Below are positions 17,080 through 25,236 of a DNA stretch of 64,000 nt, one piece after another. The notes under the pieces are model-generated. The model saw only the letters and a list, made by a program, of their open reading frames with translations, was not told where the DNA came from and ran no database searches. Within the stretch, counting starts at the first letter, position 1, and every line of letters begins with the position of its first letter. The stretch lies in contig NZ_JACHGF010000002.1 of assembly GCF_014202275.1 (NCBI RefSeq), positions 620,001-684,000 of the forward strand, in the 5' to 3' direction. Position numbers and translations under genes: made by a program. This DNA is from Rhabdobacter roseus. GTDB taxonomy: Bacteria > Bacteroidota > Bacteroidia > Cytophagales > Spirosomataceae.

Positions 17080-18090
17080 ATGCAAAATTTACCCTTGATG
17101 TCTACTGAAACTACCCCTGCCCTGCCCCTGGTGTCCATTGCGCTCTGCGTGTACAACGGCGAAAAGTACCTGCGGGCGCAACTCGATACGCTGGTACACC
17201 AAACCTACCCCCACCTGGAGATTGTGGCCGTGGATGATTGCAGCCGTGACGCGTCGGTAGCGATCCTGAAAGAGTACCAGGAAAAGTACCCCTTTCTGCG
17301 CATTAGTGCGAACGAAAAAAACCTGGGCTACACCAAAAACTTTGAAAAAGCACTGACGCTCTGCCGGGGCGAACTGCTGGCCCTGGCCGACCAGGACGAC
17401 GTCTGGGAGCTGGACAAAATCCGGCTTCAGGTACAAGCGCTGGACTCTAACCTACTGATCTACCACGACTCGGCTTTCCTGAACGAAGCGGGCAAGCCCG
17501 TGCATAAGAAAATGTCGGACATCATTCGGTTGTACCGCGGCAACGAACCCGAGACCTTTCTGCTCTTCAACTGCGTCTCGGGCCACAGCTGCCTGTTCCG
17601 GCGCGCGCTCCTGCCGTACATCCTGCCGTTTCCGGTTGAGTTTCCCCACGATCAGTGGATTGCCTACGTCGCTACCAACCTCGGTACCATCGACTTTCTG
17701 CCCCAGTGCCTGGTGGGCTACCGCCAGCACAACGCCAACTCCACGGACATCCTGAACCGACGCAGAAAAATTGACAAAAAATACCACGAAAACCGCGACC
17801 TGGCCAAGCTCAGGCGCGACCTCAAATGGATCAAACAATGCGCCACGTTCCGGGCCAATAAGAACCAGGCCTTTCTGGACGAATTTGTCTGGCTCTTTGA
17901 AGAGCGCCTTGCTTCGTTTTTCTCCTTCCGCTACGCGCGTTTGATTCAAGCGCATTACGAAAAGCTGTATTTCATTCCGTATAAACGCAATACAACCAAG
18001 GGGGGCTTTGTGCGTCGGCAGGCGTGGGGGCTGCGGGCCAAGCTACTTTGGGAGCGCTACGTGGCGTCTTTGCCAAGCCTGTTTGACTAA
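17080..18090 (+). CDS. Glycosyltransferase family 2 (tandem copy 2)
   Basis: A 336-residue GT2 enzyme with VSIALCVYNGEKYLRAQLDT, EIVAVDDCSRDAS, ALADQDDVWELDKI and CVSGHSCLFRR in the same places as its upstream neighbour, so the two are paralogues. They differ mainly after residue 220, the region expected to set the acceptor. The start is either the ATG at 17,080 (used here) or the one at 17,098, seven codons... later in frame; both precede the conserved first strand. The gene overlaps the 3' end of the convergent gene at 18,043-18,957 by 48 bases. Sugar specificity is unknown. Confidence 0.85.
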   Translation: MQNLPLMSTETTPALPLVSIALCVYNGEKYLRAQLDTLVHQTYPHLEIVAVDDCSRDASVAILKEYQEKYPFLRISANEKNLGYTKNFEKALTLCRGELLALADQDDVWELDKIRLQVQALDSNLLIYHDSAFLNEAGKPVHKKMSDIIRLYRGNEPETFLLFNCVSGHSCLFRRALLPYILPFPVEFPHDQWIAYVATNLGTIDFLPQCLVGYRQHNANSTDILNRRRKIDKKYHENRDLAKLRRDLKWIKQCATFRANKNQAFLDEFVWLFEERLASFFSFRYARLIQAHYEKLYFIPYKRNTTKGGFVRRQAWGLRAKLLWERYVASLPSLFD

Positions 18091-18957
18091 GTACCAATAC
18101 ATTTTCAGGAAAAAACGCGGGCTCATCCGCTCAGAAGGCAGGCTGTTGATGAGCATCCGCTGCACCTCTCCGAACAAGTACCCCCCGTCGAGCATTTCTT
18201 CGATCTTGTTTTTAAAGGCCCTTTTTTCGATGAAGTACCTTTCCCGCTCCGGAATCTCGGAGGTCGTGGCGGGCAGGTACTTGCTCCATTTCTTATGTAG
18301 TTTCAAGATCTCGTCCTGCCATTTTTTGTCAAAAGTACCCTCCGAAGCGTGCCGGATCAGGATGTCGTAGGTGACAACGATTCTGTATTTTGCCAGGATA
18401 AAAACCGACAGGCAGTAGTCGAGATCGTAGCCGTGAAAGTACCTCAGGAGCTGGGCGTCGAAGGGGTACTTGAGGGCCAGCTCCCGGCGGGTACAAAACC
18501 ACAGCCCATCCACGCAGGGTACTTCACTCAGTACCTCCCGGTGCGGGTTGTGGTAGGCGTGCACATCCGGCAAGCGCTGGTGCTTGTAGCCCTGGATCAC
18601 GTTTTGATAGGACCTATCGTCTGAGTGGAACTCCAGACAGTACCAGCCCATCGGGGCCAGGGCCTTGTACCCGCCACCGGCTACGCCCACCACACCTACC
18701 TGGCTATTTTGCGCAAAAATCTCAAGTACCTTCCTACCCCAGTTGGGCGTCCTGAACTCCAGGTCTTCGTGCATGAAGCAAAGTACCTCGTAGCGGGCTT
18801 GCCGGGCTCCCGCGTTGTAGATTTCACAAATTCCCTTTTCTCCGTTTGGGTTCGCGAACGCAATGACCTCGTAAGGTACCCCGATGGTTCTTTCTATATT
18901 CTCCTGGACCTGAGCCAGGTCGTCGGCGTTGGCCGAAGCGATAATGATGGATAGCAT
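18043..18957 (-). CDS. Glycosyltransferase-like protein (StrF/GT2-related domain)
   Basis: A 304-residue protein whose N-terminus MLSIIIASANADDLAQVQEN, the segment CEIYNAGARQARYEVLCFMH and the acidic EDLEFRTPNWG match the GT-A-like domain annotated as 'streptomycin biosynthesis StrF' or GT2-related. GGGYKALAPMGW and VDGLWFCTRREL correspond to the acceptor side; a pair of aromatic and acidic residues (FHGYDLDYCLSV) is typical. It most likely transfers a sugar in surface glycan synthesis. It is transcribed against the cluster and its last 48 bases overlap the end of the preceding gene, tail to tail. Confidence 0.75.
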   Translation of the reverse strand: MLSIIIASANADDLAQVQENIERTIGVPYEVIAFANPNGEKGICEIYNAGARQARYEVLCFMHEDLEFRTPNWGRKVLEIFAQNSQVGVVGVAGGGYKALAPMGWYCLEFHSDDRSYQNVIQGYKHQRLPDVHAYHNPHREVLSEVPCVDGLWFCTRRELALKYPFDAQLLRYFHGYDLDYCLSVFILAKYRIVVTYDILIRHASEGTFDKKWQDEILKLHKKWSKYLPATTSEIPERERYFIEKRAFKNKIEEMLDGGYLFGEVQRMLINSLPSERMSPRFFLKMYWYLVKQAWQRRHVALPK

Positions 18958-19622
18958 GGATGGGTTGGATCGTAATAGGTACAGAGGCTAATCTACCTGT
19001 GCATGTGCAGGTACTCTTTTAAAAACACTGTTCCAAAGTTACTGAATATATTCCCCCGAACATCAAAGCCATAGCTCGAAAAGAGGCCTGGGGGTACTTG
19101 TGGCGTGCATGAGGTACTTTCCGCACGGAGAACTCGGTTGGCCTGGCGTTTCCACCTGCGGGTCAACTTTCTAAGAAAATTATTAGAAAGAAGCAGGTAA
19201 CTGTTGTAAAGTACCTCGTCAACTATCAATTTTGCATTCAGAATTAACCACCGGATTTTCACATGACAATCTGGTACTTTTAACGCTGTGCTATTTATCC
19301 CACCATTTTTCAAATAAGCATGTTTAAAAACTACCTCGGGCCTACTTTGTTGTTTGTGCTGCTATCGGGTACCTGCTACGGCCTTCTTCTCTTTTTGTTC
19401 CATTCGTACCCACCGGGTACTCTCCCTCGGAGCTTCCGGGTCTGGAGGGATTCAGGCCAGTCACTAGAAAAGCAGCTCTTCCCGCGCTTTGTCCCCGCTA
19501 CTCATTTCTGGAAGTGTACCAGCTAGAGTTTTTCTACGGCTAGGCCTCGGAAACCCACTCGGACCAATAAACGAAATCCCTTTAAACGAATCATTTTTCA
19601 ACTACAATAGTAACCCTCTATC
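18958..19622. other. Spacer with only weak open frames
   Basis: The region between the StrF-like gene and the gene at 19,623 holds two weak frames. A minus-strand frame at 18,993-19,313 (106 codons) has no recognisable motif and an irregular composition. A plus-strand frame at 19,320-19,526 is listed separately. About five GTAC words are present. The segment could be a decayed gene, but no homology can be read from it. Confidence 0.4.
19320..19526 (+). CDS. Possible small membrane protein or gene remnant
   Basis: A 68-codon frame whose first 30 residues (MFKNYLGPTLLFVLLSGTCY followed by GLLLFLFHSY) would form one membrane helix, with a basic, Pro-rich remainder. The hydrophobic start after a plausible ATG favours a real small protein or the 5' end of a broken gene; the irregular C-terminal part argues against a complete one. 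No family is recognised and no neighbour gives a clue. Confidence 0.25.
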   Translation: MFKNYLGPTLLFVLLSGTCYGLLLFLFHSYPPGTLPRSFRVWRDSGQSLEKQLFPRFVPATHFWKCTS

Positions 19623-20060
19623 ATGAAAACAACTTTCCTCTTCTGTGCATTTTTTTTAATTGTGTTTGGTAGTTTTTGCCAGGCTCAAATCCCAAATTCG
19701 AACCCAGACAGCGCGCCGGGCCCTTTGTACGAACTCAAGAGGCCGGAAAATCTCTACGTGAAAGGACAGATTGAAGCCGAGCGAAACTACACCAAGTACA
19801 AAGGAGCAGGTACGGGTACCCTCCTTACCAGCCTGGTCTCGCCGCTGGTAGGGCTCATTCCCGCGATTGCCTGCTCGGCCACGCCTCCTAAACTCAGCAA
19901 CCTGGGTTATCCGGATGAGGAGCTATTTAAGCAGCAAGAGTACTACCTGGGCTACACTGAGAAAGCCAAGCGCATCAAAAAACGGAAAGTATGGACCAAT
20001 TGGGGCATTGGCTTAGGGGTGAATATTGTGGCCGTAGTACTATTGAATAGCGGTAGATAG
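19623..20060 (+). CDS. Hypothetical exported or membrane protein
   Basis: A 145-residue protein with a clear signal peptide (residues 1-21, ending SFCQAQ). A hydrophobic segment lies at about 66-84 (GTLLTSLVSPLVGLIPAIAC) and a second near the C-terminus (WGIGLGVNIVAVVLLNSG). The middle ends in a lysine-rich KAKRIKKRK. This layout occurs in many unnamed Bacteroidota envelope proteins. I do not recognise the family. It is followed by a strong 19-base-pair hairpin at 20,148-20,189. Confidence 0.6.
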   Translation: MKTTFLFCAFFLIVFGSFCQAQIPNSNPDSAPGPLYELKRPENLYVKGQIEAERNYTKYKGAGTGTLLTSLVSPLVGLIPAIACSATPPKLSNLGYPDEELFKQQEYYLGYTEKAKRIKKRKVWTNWGIGLGVNIVAVVLLNSGR

Positions 20061-20381
20061 TACATAAGGGTAAAGTACCCCTTTGCTCAGGCACCAGCCA
20101 CCGCAAGGGTAGTTTTTGGCTGCCAGCGAATTGTTTAGAGTACATGGAGGAGAATACTTGGCTGATTTGGATCAGCCAAGTATTCTCCTTAACATTAGAA
20201 TTCGGCCTATTTCAATGCTGGAAAGGTACTTGTCTACTTGCGAACCGGTAAAAGCGGCTGCTTCTGTGGCTTAGGAAATAGCGCCCTACTTACTTCTTTT
20301 TGGACTTCTTCTCTTTTCATTCCCCGAATTTCGGAGAATTTATTAAGTTAGGGACCTCATCCAAACGAGTATTCCTATCCT
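20061..20381. other. Spacer with hairpin and weak palindrome
   Basis: These 321 bases contain a perfect 19-base-pair hairpin (20,148-20,189, listed separately) and an imperfect palindrome at 20,319-20,339 (arms of 10 with one mismatch, centred on GAATTTCGG). No gene is supported. The promoter of the M1 peptidase must lie in the right part, but no clear TTG/TAnnTTTG pair is visible. Confidence 0.4.
20148..20189. terminator. Perfect 19-bp hairpin, probable terminator
   Basis: Arms 20,148-20,166 and 20,171-20,189 are perfectly complementary around a four-base loop TTGG. There is no T-run on either side, so it is not a textbook intrinsic terminator, but it lies about 90 bases after the gene ending at 20,060. 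It may instead be an mRNA-stabilising or regulatory stem. Confidence 0.5.
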
Positions 20382-22355
20382 ATGCGCCTCCTGTTCGTTT
20401 TTCTGTTCCTGGCTGCTTCATCGGGCTTCGCCCAGCCAACCCAACGATCGTCCGTCGAAACTACCCGGCGGGCCATTCGGCAGGATGTACCCATGACGAA
20501 CTCCATCCGGAAAGCCCTGGCGGCCGGCACGCGTAATTTTTCGGGCAAGCCCGGGCCCAACTATTGGCAGCTCGAAACGGATTTCACGATCCAGGCCAGC
20601 CTGGACCCAAGTACCCAGACGATCACCGGCACCGAGAAAATCCGGGTGCATAACCATAGTCCGGACGACCTCAAAAGCCTGGTATTGCGCCTGGATCACA
20701 ATGTGTTTCGGGCCGAGGTACCTCGTGGTGCCTCCACCCCGGCCGAAACGACCGAGGGTATGGTCGTAACTAGCATCAAGGTCGCCGGGCGCGCCATCAA
20801 TCTAAAGTCGGCTCCGTCGGGCCGAAATGCCGCGCCTCCGCCCGGCGTTTATAACCTGGAGCAAACCGTGGCAACGATTCTGCTGCCCGACCCGATCAAG
20901 GCGGGCGGCCAGGCCGAAGTGGAAATTGCCTGGCGTACCAAACTACCCGGCGGGCCCAACGGCAGGGGCCACCGCATGACGCAACGCTTCGACAGCACCC
21001 TTTTTCAGCCCACGCAGTGGTTTCCCCGGCTGGCTAAGTACGACGACCTGCGCGGCTGGGAAACGAGCCCCTACTTGGGCCCGTCCGAGTTTTACAACAA
21101 TTTTGGCCGCTACGACGTACGCCTCACGGTACCCGCCGGATGGATTGTAAGTGGGACGGGCGTGCTGCAAAACCCCGACGAGGTACTGACCGAAACTACC
21201 CGTAAACGTTTGGCCAGGGTACTTGATTCTAACGAAGAGATTACGATCGTGGCAGAAAAAGAACGAGGGCCCGGCCAAGGTACCGCCGCGGGTACCCAGC
21301 TCACCTGGCATTTCGTGGCCGACCGGGTCAATGATTTCGCCTGGGCTACTTCCAAAGACTTTGTTTGGAAAGCTACGCGCGCTACCATTCCCGGCCGGGG
21401 GCCTATCCCCATTCATATGGTTTATGTACCCGAAAGGGCAAAACTCTTTGAGCGAGCCGGACAAATTACCCGCCACGCGCTGGAATTTTATTCGGCCCTC
21501 TGGGCTCCCTATCCGTTCCCGCAGCTCACGCTACAGGACGGCCCCAGTGCGGGCATGGAGTATCCGATGGTGATCAACTCCAACCAGGGCGCGGCTGATC
21601 ACGAGACGGCGCACCAGTGGTGGCCCATGATGGTTGGTACCAACGAAACGCGCTACGCCTGGATGGACGAAGGCTTGAACCAATACATGAATATCCTCTC
21701 GGAGGCGGATACAAAAGGGGTACCTTACAACCTGGACGGGCTGGGCCAAAGCTACGGCCGCATGAGTGGCGACGAAAACGAAGCCCCGCTCATGTGGAGC
21801 GCCAACGACGCGGGCAGCGGCTATCGGTACCAGACGTATGTCAAAACACCGCTGATGCTATCCATGCTGGGAGGCATCGTGGGCGATGAGGCCGTCATCA
21901 AAGCCATGAAGGACTATACGCAGGCCTGGAGCTTCAAGCATCCGTCGCCCTGGGACTATATTTTCTTCATGAACCATGCGTTGGGCCAGAACCTGGAGTG
22001 GTTTTGGTACTACTGGCTCTGGACCACGGAGTCGGTGAATGGCTCGATTCAAGCGGTAAAAACGGACCGGGGTACTACCACCGTCACGGTACATCAAGCG
22101 GGCGAAATGCCCTCGCCGGTGGTACTACAAGTGGAGTTTGAGCCGGAGGGACCGGCGATCAAAGCGCTACCCAACGCCCAAATGATCAATGCCACCACGG
22201 CCCTCGTGACCTGGCCGGTTTCCGTGTGGTTTGATGGCAGCCGCACCTTTGAAGCCTCCCTGAATTTTGGCAATCGCAAAATCAAAAAGATCACCTTCGA
22301 CCCGCACCGTCGTTTTCCTGATTCTGATCCCAGCGACAACACCTGGCCGAGGTAA
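20382..22355 (+). CDS. Secreted M1-family zinc metallopeptidase
   Basis: A 657-residue protein with a signal peptide (residues 1-18, ending GFAQ). The N-terminal half is the beta-rich M1 saddle domain. The catalytic domain shows GMEYP (391-395) in the place of the GAMEN exopeptidase motif and HETAH (407-411) followed by Glu430 at the HExxH-x18-E spacing; His407, His411 and Glu430 would bind zinc and Glu408 would be the general base. It is expected to hydrolyse peptides in the periplasm or outside the cell. The altered GAMEN motif leaves aminopeptidase specificity uncertain. Length is normal for Bacteroidota M1 proteins. Its start is fixed by the signal peptide. Confidence 0.85.
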   Translation: MRLLFVFLFLAASSGFAQPTQRSSVETTRRAIRQDVPMTNSIRKALAAGTRNFSGKPGPNYWQLETDFTIQASLDPSTQTITGTEKIRVHNHSPDDLKSLVLRLDHNVFRAEVPRGASTPAETTEGMVVTSIKVAGRAINLKSAPSGRNAAPPPGVYNLEQTVATILLPDPIKAGGQAEVEIAWRTKLPGGPNGRGHRMTQRFDSTLFQPTQWFPRLAKYDDLRGWETSPYLGPSEFYNNFGRYDVRLTVPAGWIVSGTGVLQNPDEVLTETTRKRLARVLDSNEEITIVAEKERGPGQGTAAGTQLTWHFVADRVNDFAWATSKDFVWKATRATIPGRGPIPIHMVYVPERAKLFERAGQITRHALEFYSALWAPYPFPQLTLQDGPSAGMEYPMVINSNQGAADHETAHQWWPMMVGTNETRYAWMDEGLNQYMNILSEADTKGVPYNLDGLGQSYGRMSGDENEAPLMWSANDAGSGYRYQTYVKTPLMLSMLGGIVGDEAVIKAMKDYTQAWSFKHPSPWDYIFFMNHALGQNLEWFWYYWLWTTESVNGSIQAVKTDRGTTTVTVHQAGEMPSPVVLQVEFEPEGPAIKALPNAQMINATTALVTWPVSVWFDGSRTFEASLNFGNRKIKKITFDPHRRFPDSDPSDNTWPR

Positions 22356-22372
22356 GGGGGGGTAGAACACAA

Positions 22373-22407
22373 AAAAAGGGTTAACTAATCGATAGTTAAC
22401 CCTTTTT
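22373..22407. terminator. Bidirectional intrinsic terminator
   Basis: A 15-base-pair stem (arms 22,373-22,387 and 22,393-22,407) with a five-base loop ATCGA ends in A-run and T-run, so it can act in both directions. It lies between the M1 peptidase gene (stop 22,355) and the convergent tRNA-Leu gene, and would end both transcripts. Confidence 0.8.
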
Positions 22408-22417
22408 CATTTTAAAG

Positions 22418-22501
22418 TACCCGGAGCCGGAGTCGAACCGGCACGAGTGTAACCTCATTGGTGTTTGAGACCAACGCGTCTACCAATTCCGCCATCCGGG
22501 C
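22418..22501 (-). tRNA. tRNA-Leu (anticodon CAA)
   Basis: An 84-base class II tRNA read on the minus strand. The acceptor starts GCCCGGA and closes with TCCGGGT plus discriminator A; the D-arm contains GGTAGACGC, the anticodon stem TTGGT/ACCAA encloses CTCAAAC with anticodon CAA, the variable arm is long (TGAGGTTACACTCG), and the T-arm contains GGTTCGACTCC. The 3' CCA is not encoded. The first pair G1-T72 is a wobble. The 3' end runs into GGTACTTT, a copy of the window-wide word. Confidence 0.9.
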
Positions 22502-22576
22502 TTCTTTGCAAGCATTGGGAGTGCAAAAGTAGATAGAAAAAGAGATTTGTCAAGTTCTGCCTCCAAATAATTTACC

Positions 22577-23821
22577 CTATTCGTAACGTAGCGCCTCGAT
22601 GGGGTCCAGGCGGGAGGCTTTGATGGCCGGATAGATGCCCGAAATTACCCCTACCAGCACGCACACCGTGATACCCATCGCCATCCAGAGCCAAGGTACC
22701 ACGAAGCCACTGCTGTCGCTAATGGTGGTTGAAATCAGGTTGCCAATAAGGATTCCCAGCAAGAGTCCGCCCAGACCGCCAATGATGCAGATCACGATGG
22801 CCTCGATCAGAAACTGGAAGCGAATTACTTTGGGCGTGGCCCCCAGCGACTTCCGAATGCCGATTTCGCGGGTACGCTCGGTCACTGACACCATCATGAT
22901 GTTCATAAGGGCAATGGAAGCCCCCAGCAAGGTGATGATTCCGATCCCGAAGCCACCGATGCGCAGGTAGCCGCTAATATCCTCGAAGTCTTTCGCCAGG
23001 GCATCGGCCCGCTCTATCTCAAACGAATCCGGCTGGCCCAGCCCGTCTTCCCGGATGCGGCGCATGAGGCCGCGCGCTTCTTCAATGATATACTCGCTAT
23101 CCTGAATATCCGGGGCGGAGGCGGTGATGTTGAAGGTGAGGGCGCGGTTGGCCGCCAGTCCCCGTCCCGTTTCGAGGGGCAGGATCACGATCCGATCCGA
23201 GCCGGTACCCCCGCCCAGTGATCCTTTCTTTTCCAGCACCCCGATGATCTTAAATTTGGCTCCCATCAAGGTTATTTCCTTGCCCATCGGGTCAGTATTC
23301 TGGAACAGGTTGGTCACCAGTTCGCGGCCCAGAATGGCTACGTTGAGCGAATTGTCCAGGTCATTTTTATTGAAATTCCGGCCCAAATCAATTTTATAGG
23401 CATTGATACCGAGGTACGATTCGTCGGCCGCAACGACGGAAACGTTGGGGTTGGTTTTACGGGAAAGGTACTTGACCTGTACGGCCCCGCCCACTGGGGC
23501 CGACAAGGACACCGTAGCGTTGTACTCTTCGCTGAAGCGATCCGCAAAAGAGACCGCCTGGCGGTAGTTAATTACTGGATAACGTTTGGTAGACCGGCCC
23601 GCCGAACGCCGCCCCTGGTACTGAAAGTTGCGCACCGTGAAGGTGTTGGCTCCCAGGTCGGCAAAACTACTATTCACGGAATTCTGAATGCCGTCGATGG
23701 CCGTGAGGATACCCACGAGCGAAGTAATACCGATGGCAATAATCATGGCGGTCAGGACCGTACGCAGCGTATTAGCCTTGATGGAGCGGAGCCCTTCGGC
23801 AACATTTTCTTTCACATTCAT
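22577..23821 (-). CDS. ABC transporter permease, MacB/FtsX type
   Basis: A 414-residue inner-membrane protein with one N-terminal helix (about 20-42, TLRTVLTAMIIAIGITSLVG), a large periplasmic MacB core domain (about 45-280, with FADLGANTFTVRNF and DAILGREL-like sequence) and three C-terminal helices. The closing SRLDPIEALRYE is the signature end of this family. Such permeases work with an ABC ATPase in lipoprotein release, peptide or drug export. No ATPase gene adjoins it, so its partner is elsewhere. It is divergent from the gene at 23,911. Confidence 0.85.
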   Translation of the reverse strand: MNVKENVAEGLRSIKANTLRTVLTAMIIAIGITSLVGILTAIDGIQNSVNSSFADLGANTFTVRNFQYQGRRSAGRSTKRYPVINYRQAVSFADRFSEEYNATVSLSAPVGGAVQVKYLSRKTNPNVSVVAADESYLGINAYKIDLGRNFNKNDLDNSLNVAILGRELVTNLFQNTDPMGKEITLMGAKFKIIGVLEKKGSLGGGTGSDRIVILPLETGRGLAANRALTFNITASAPDIQDSEYIIEEARGLMRRIREDGLGQPDSFEIERADALAKDFEDISGYLRIGGFGIGIITLLGASIALMNIMMVSVTERTREIGIRKSLGATPKVIRFQFLIEAIVICIIGGLGGLLLGILIGNLISTTISDSSGFVVPWLWMAMGITVCVLVGVISGIYPAIKASRLDPIEALRYE

Positions 23822-23910
23822 AGGCTAGTAGTGCTTTCTTTGCACAATATTTGTTTATATTACGTTATAACAAGAATCATTAATCAAATAGTACGGTAAA
23901 GCTGCAAACG

Positions 23911-25200
23911 ATGCGTGAAAGAATCAAACCAATGGTACGGCTGTTTATTCCGTTTATCATTTTTTTAGGGCTTTCGGGCCAGGCCTGGGCCAATCGGCTC
24001 CTGATTCCCATGGATATGTCCCAAAAAAATCACCTCAAGGCGTACGGAATTGCCTACTGGATCCTGAAATCCTACGAAACCGAAATGGATTGGCTCCTTA
24101 ACTACCGCGGTGGCAGCTTCATGGTTCCTTTCAATCAGCGCTTCGCGACCGAAATGACCATCCGGGGTGTTAGCTACGAAGTCATTTCTGAAGGGCAGGC
24201 CAGTCAGATCCTGGCCGAAGTGGCGGCACCGGATGTCAACATGGACGCCGTGAAGCTACAGAAAGCCCCCAAAGTGGCGGTGTACTCGCCCAAGTCCAAA
24301 CTACCCTGGGACGACGCCGTGACGCTGGTGATGAGCTACGCCGAAATACCGTACGATGTGGTCTATGACGACGAGGTACTGAACGGCAAGCTGCCCGAAT
24401 ACGATTGGCTGCACCTGCACCACGAAGACTTCACGGGCCAATTTGGGAAATTTTACCAATTCAAAGACTACCCCTGGTACCGCGAACAAAAACGCGAAGC
24501 CGAAAGTACCGCCGAAAAACACGGATTTAGCAAAGTACCTTTGATGAAACTGGCCGTGGCCAAAAAAATAGCCGAGTTCGTGTCGGGCGGGGGGTACATG
24601 TTTGCCATGTGCAACGCCACCGATACCTACGATCTGGCCCTGGCGGCCGAGGGGGTGGACATCGTAGAGGCCATGTACGACGGCGATGCCGCCGACCCGA
24701 ACGTCAACAACAAGCTGGATTACAGCAAGACGATGGCATTTCATAACTTCAAAGCCATCACGAATCCCTACCAGATTGAGTTTTCGACCATCGACAACCA
24801 GCCGGAAGAGCGCCAATTGAGCGAATCGAGTGATTTTTTTACGCTCTTTCAGTTCTCGGCCAAGTGGGACCCCATTCCCACCATGCTTACCCAAAACCAC
24901 CAAACGTTGATCAAAGGGTTTCTGGGCCAAACGACGGCTTTCAAGAACCAGTACATCAAGCCGGAAGTAGTGGTGATGGCCGAAACCAAAAATGCGGGCA
25001 CCGGGGAAGCCAGGTACATTCATAGTACCTTCGGGAAGGGCTTCTTTACCTTCTACGGCGGGCACGACCCCGAAGACTACCAGCACCGCATCGGTGAGGA
25101 ACCCACGGACCTGAACCTGCACCCGACCTCGGCGGGGTACCGGCTGATCCTGAACAACATATTGTTCCCGGCGGCAAAGAAGAAAAAACTCAAGACCTAG
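23911..25200 (+). CDS. Secreted protein of the Bacteroidota 'asparagine synthetase B' annotation group
   Basis: A 429-residue protein with a signal peptide (MVRLFIPFIIFLGLSGQAWA, from the second Met at 23,932; the ATG at 23,911 adds seven residues). It contains no glutamine-hydrolysing Cys2 and no AsnB ATP-binding motif, so the product name often used for such proteins in Bacteroidota is not supported by the sequence. Visible features are YWILKSYETEMDWLLNYRGG near the start, a His-rich DWLHLHHEDFTGQFGKFY, and a GGYMFAMCNATDTYDLAL segment resembling a glutamine-amidotransferase-like or ThuA-like fold. It probably acts in the periplasm. The function is unknown. Confidence 0.65.
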   Translation: MRERIKPMVRLFIPFIIFLGLSGQAWANRLLIPMDMSQKNHLKAYGIAYWILKSYETEMDWLLNYRGGSFMVPFNQRFATEMTIRGVSYEVISEGQASQILAEVAAPDVNMDAVKLQKAPKVAVYSPKSKLPWDDAVTLVMSYAEIPYDVVYDDEVLNGKLPEYDWLHLHHEDFTGQFGKFYQFKDYPWYREQKREAESTAEKHGFSKVPLMKLAVAKKIAEFVSGGGYMFAMCNATDTYDLALAAEGVDIVEAMYDGDAADPNVNNKLDYSKTMAFHNFKAITNPYQIEFSTIDNQPEERQLSESSDFFTLFQFSAKWDPIPTMLTQNHQTLIKGFLGQTTAFKNQYIKPEVVVMAETKNAGTGEARYIHSTFGKGFFTFYGGHDPEDYQHRIGEEPTDLNLHPTSAGYRLILNNILFPAAKKKKLKT

Positions 25201-25236
25201 ACTATCTCTAGGTACCTGGAGGTGGCATGAAAGTAC

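Noticed and set aside
18993-19313. Minus-strand open frame of 106 codons
   Set aside because: No motif, uneven composition and no support from neighbours; it could be a decayed gene but this cannot be shown.
23911-25200. Functional asparagine synthetase
   Set aside because: There is no N-terminal catalytic cysteine and no ATP pyrophosphatase motif, and the protein has a signal peptide.
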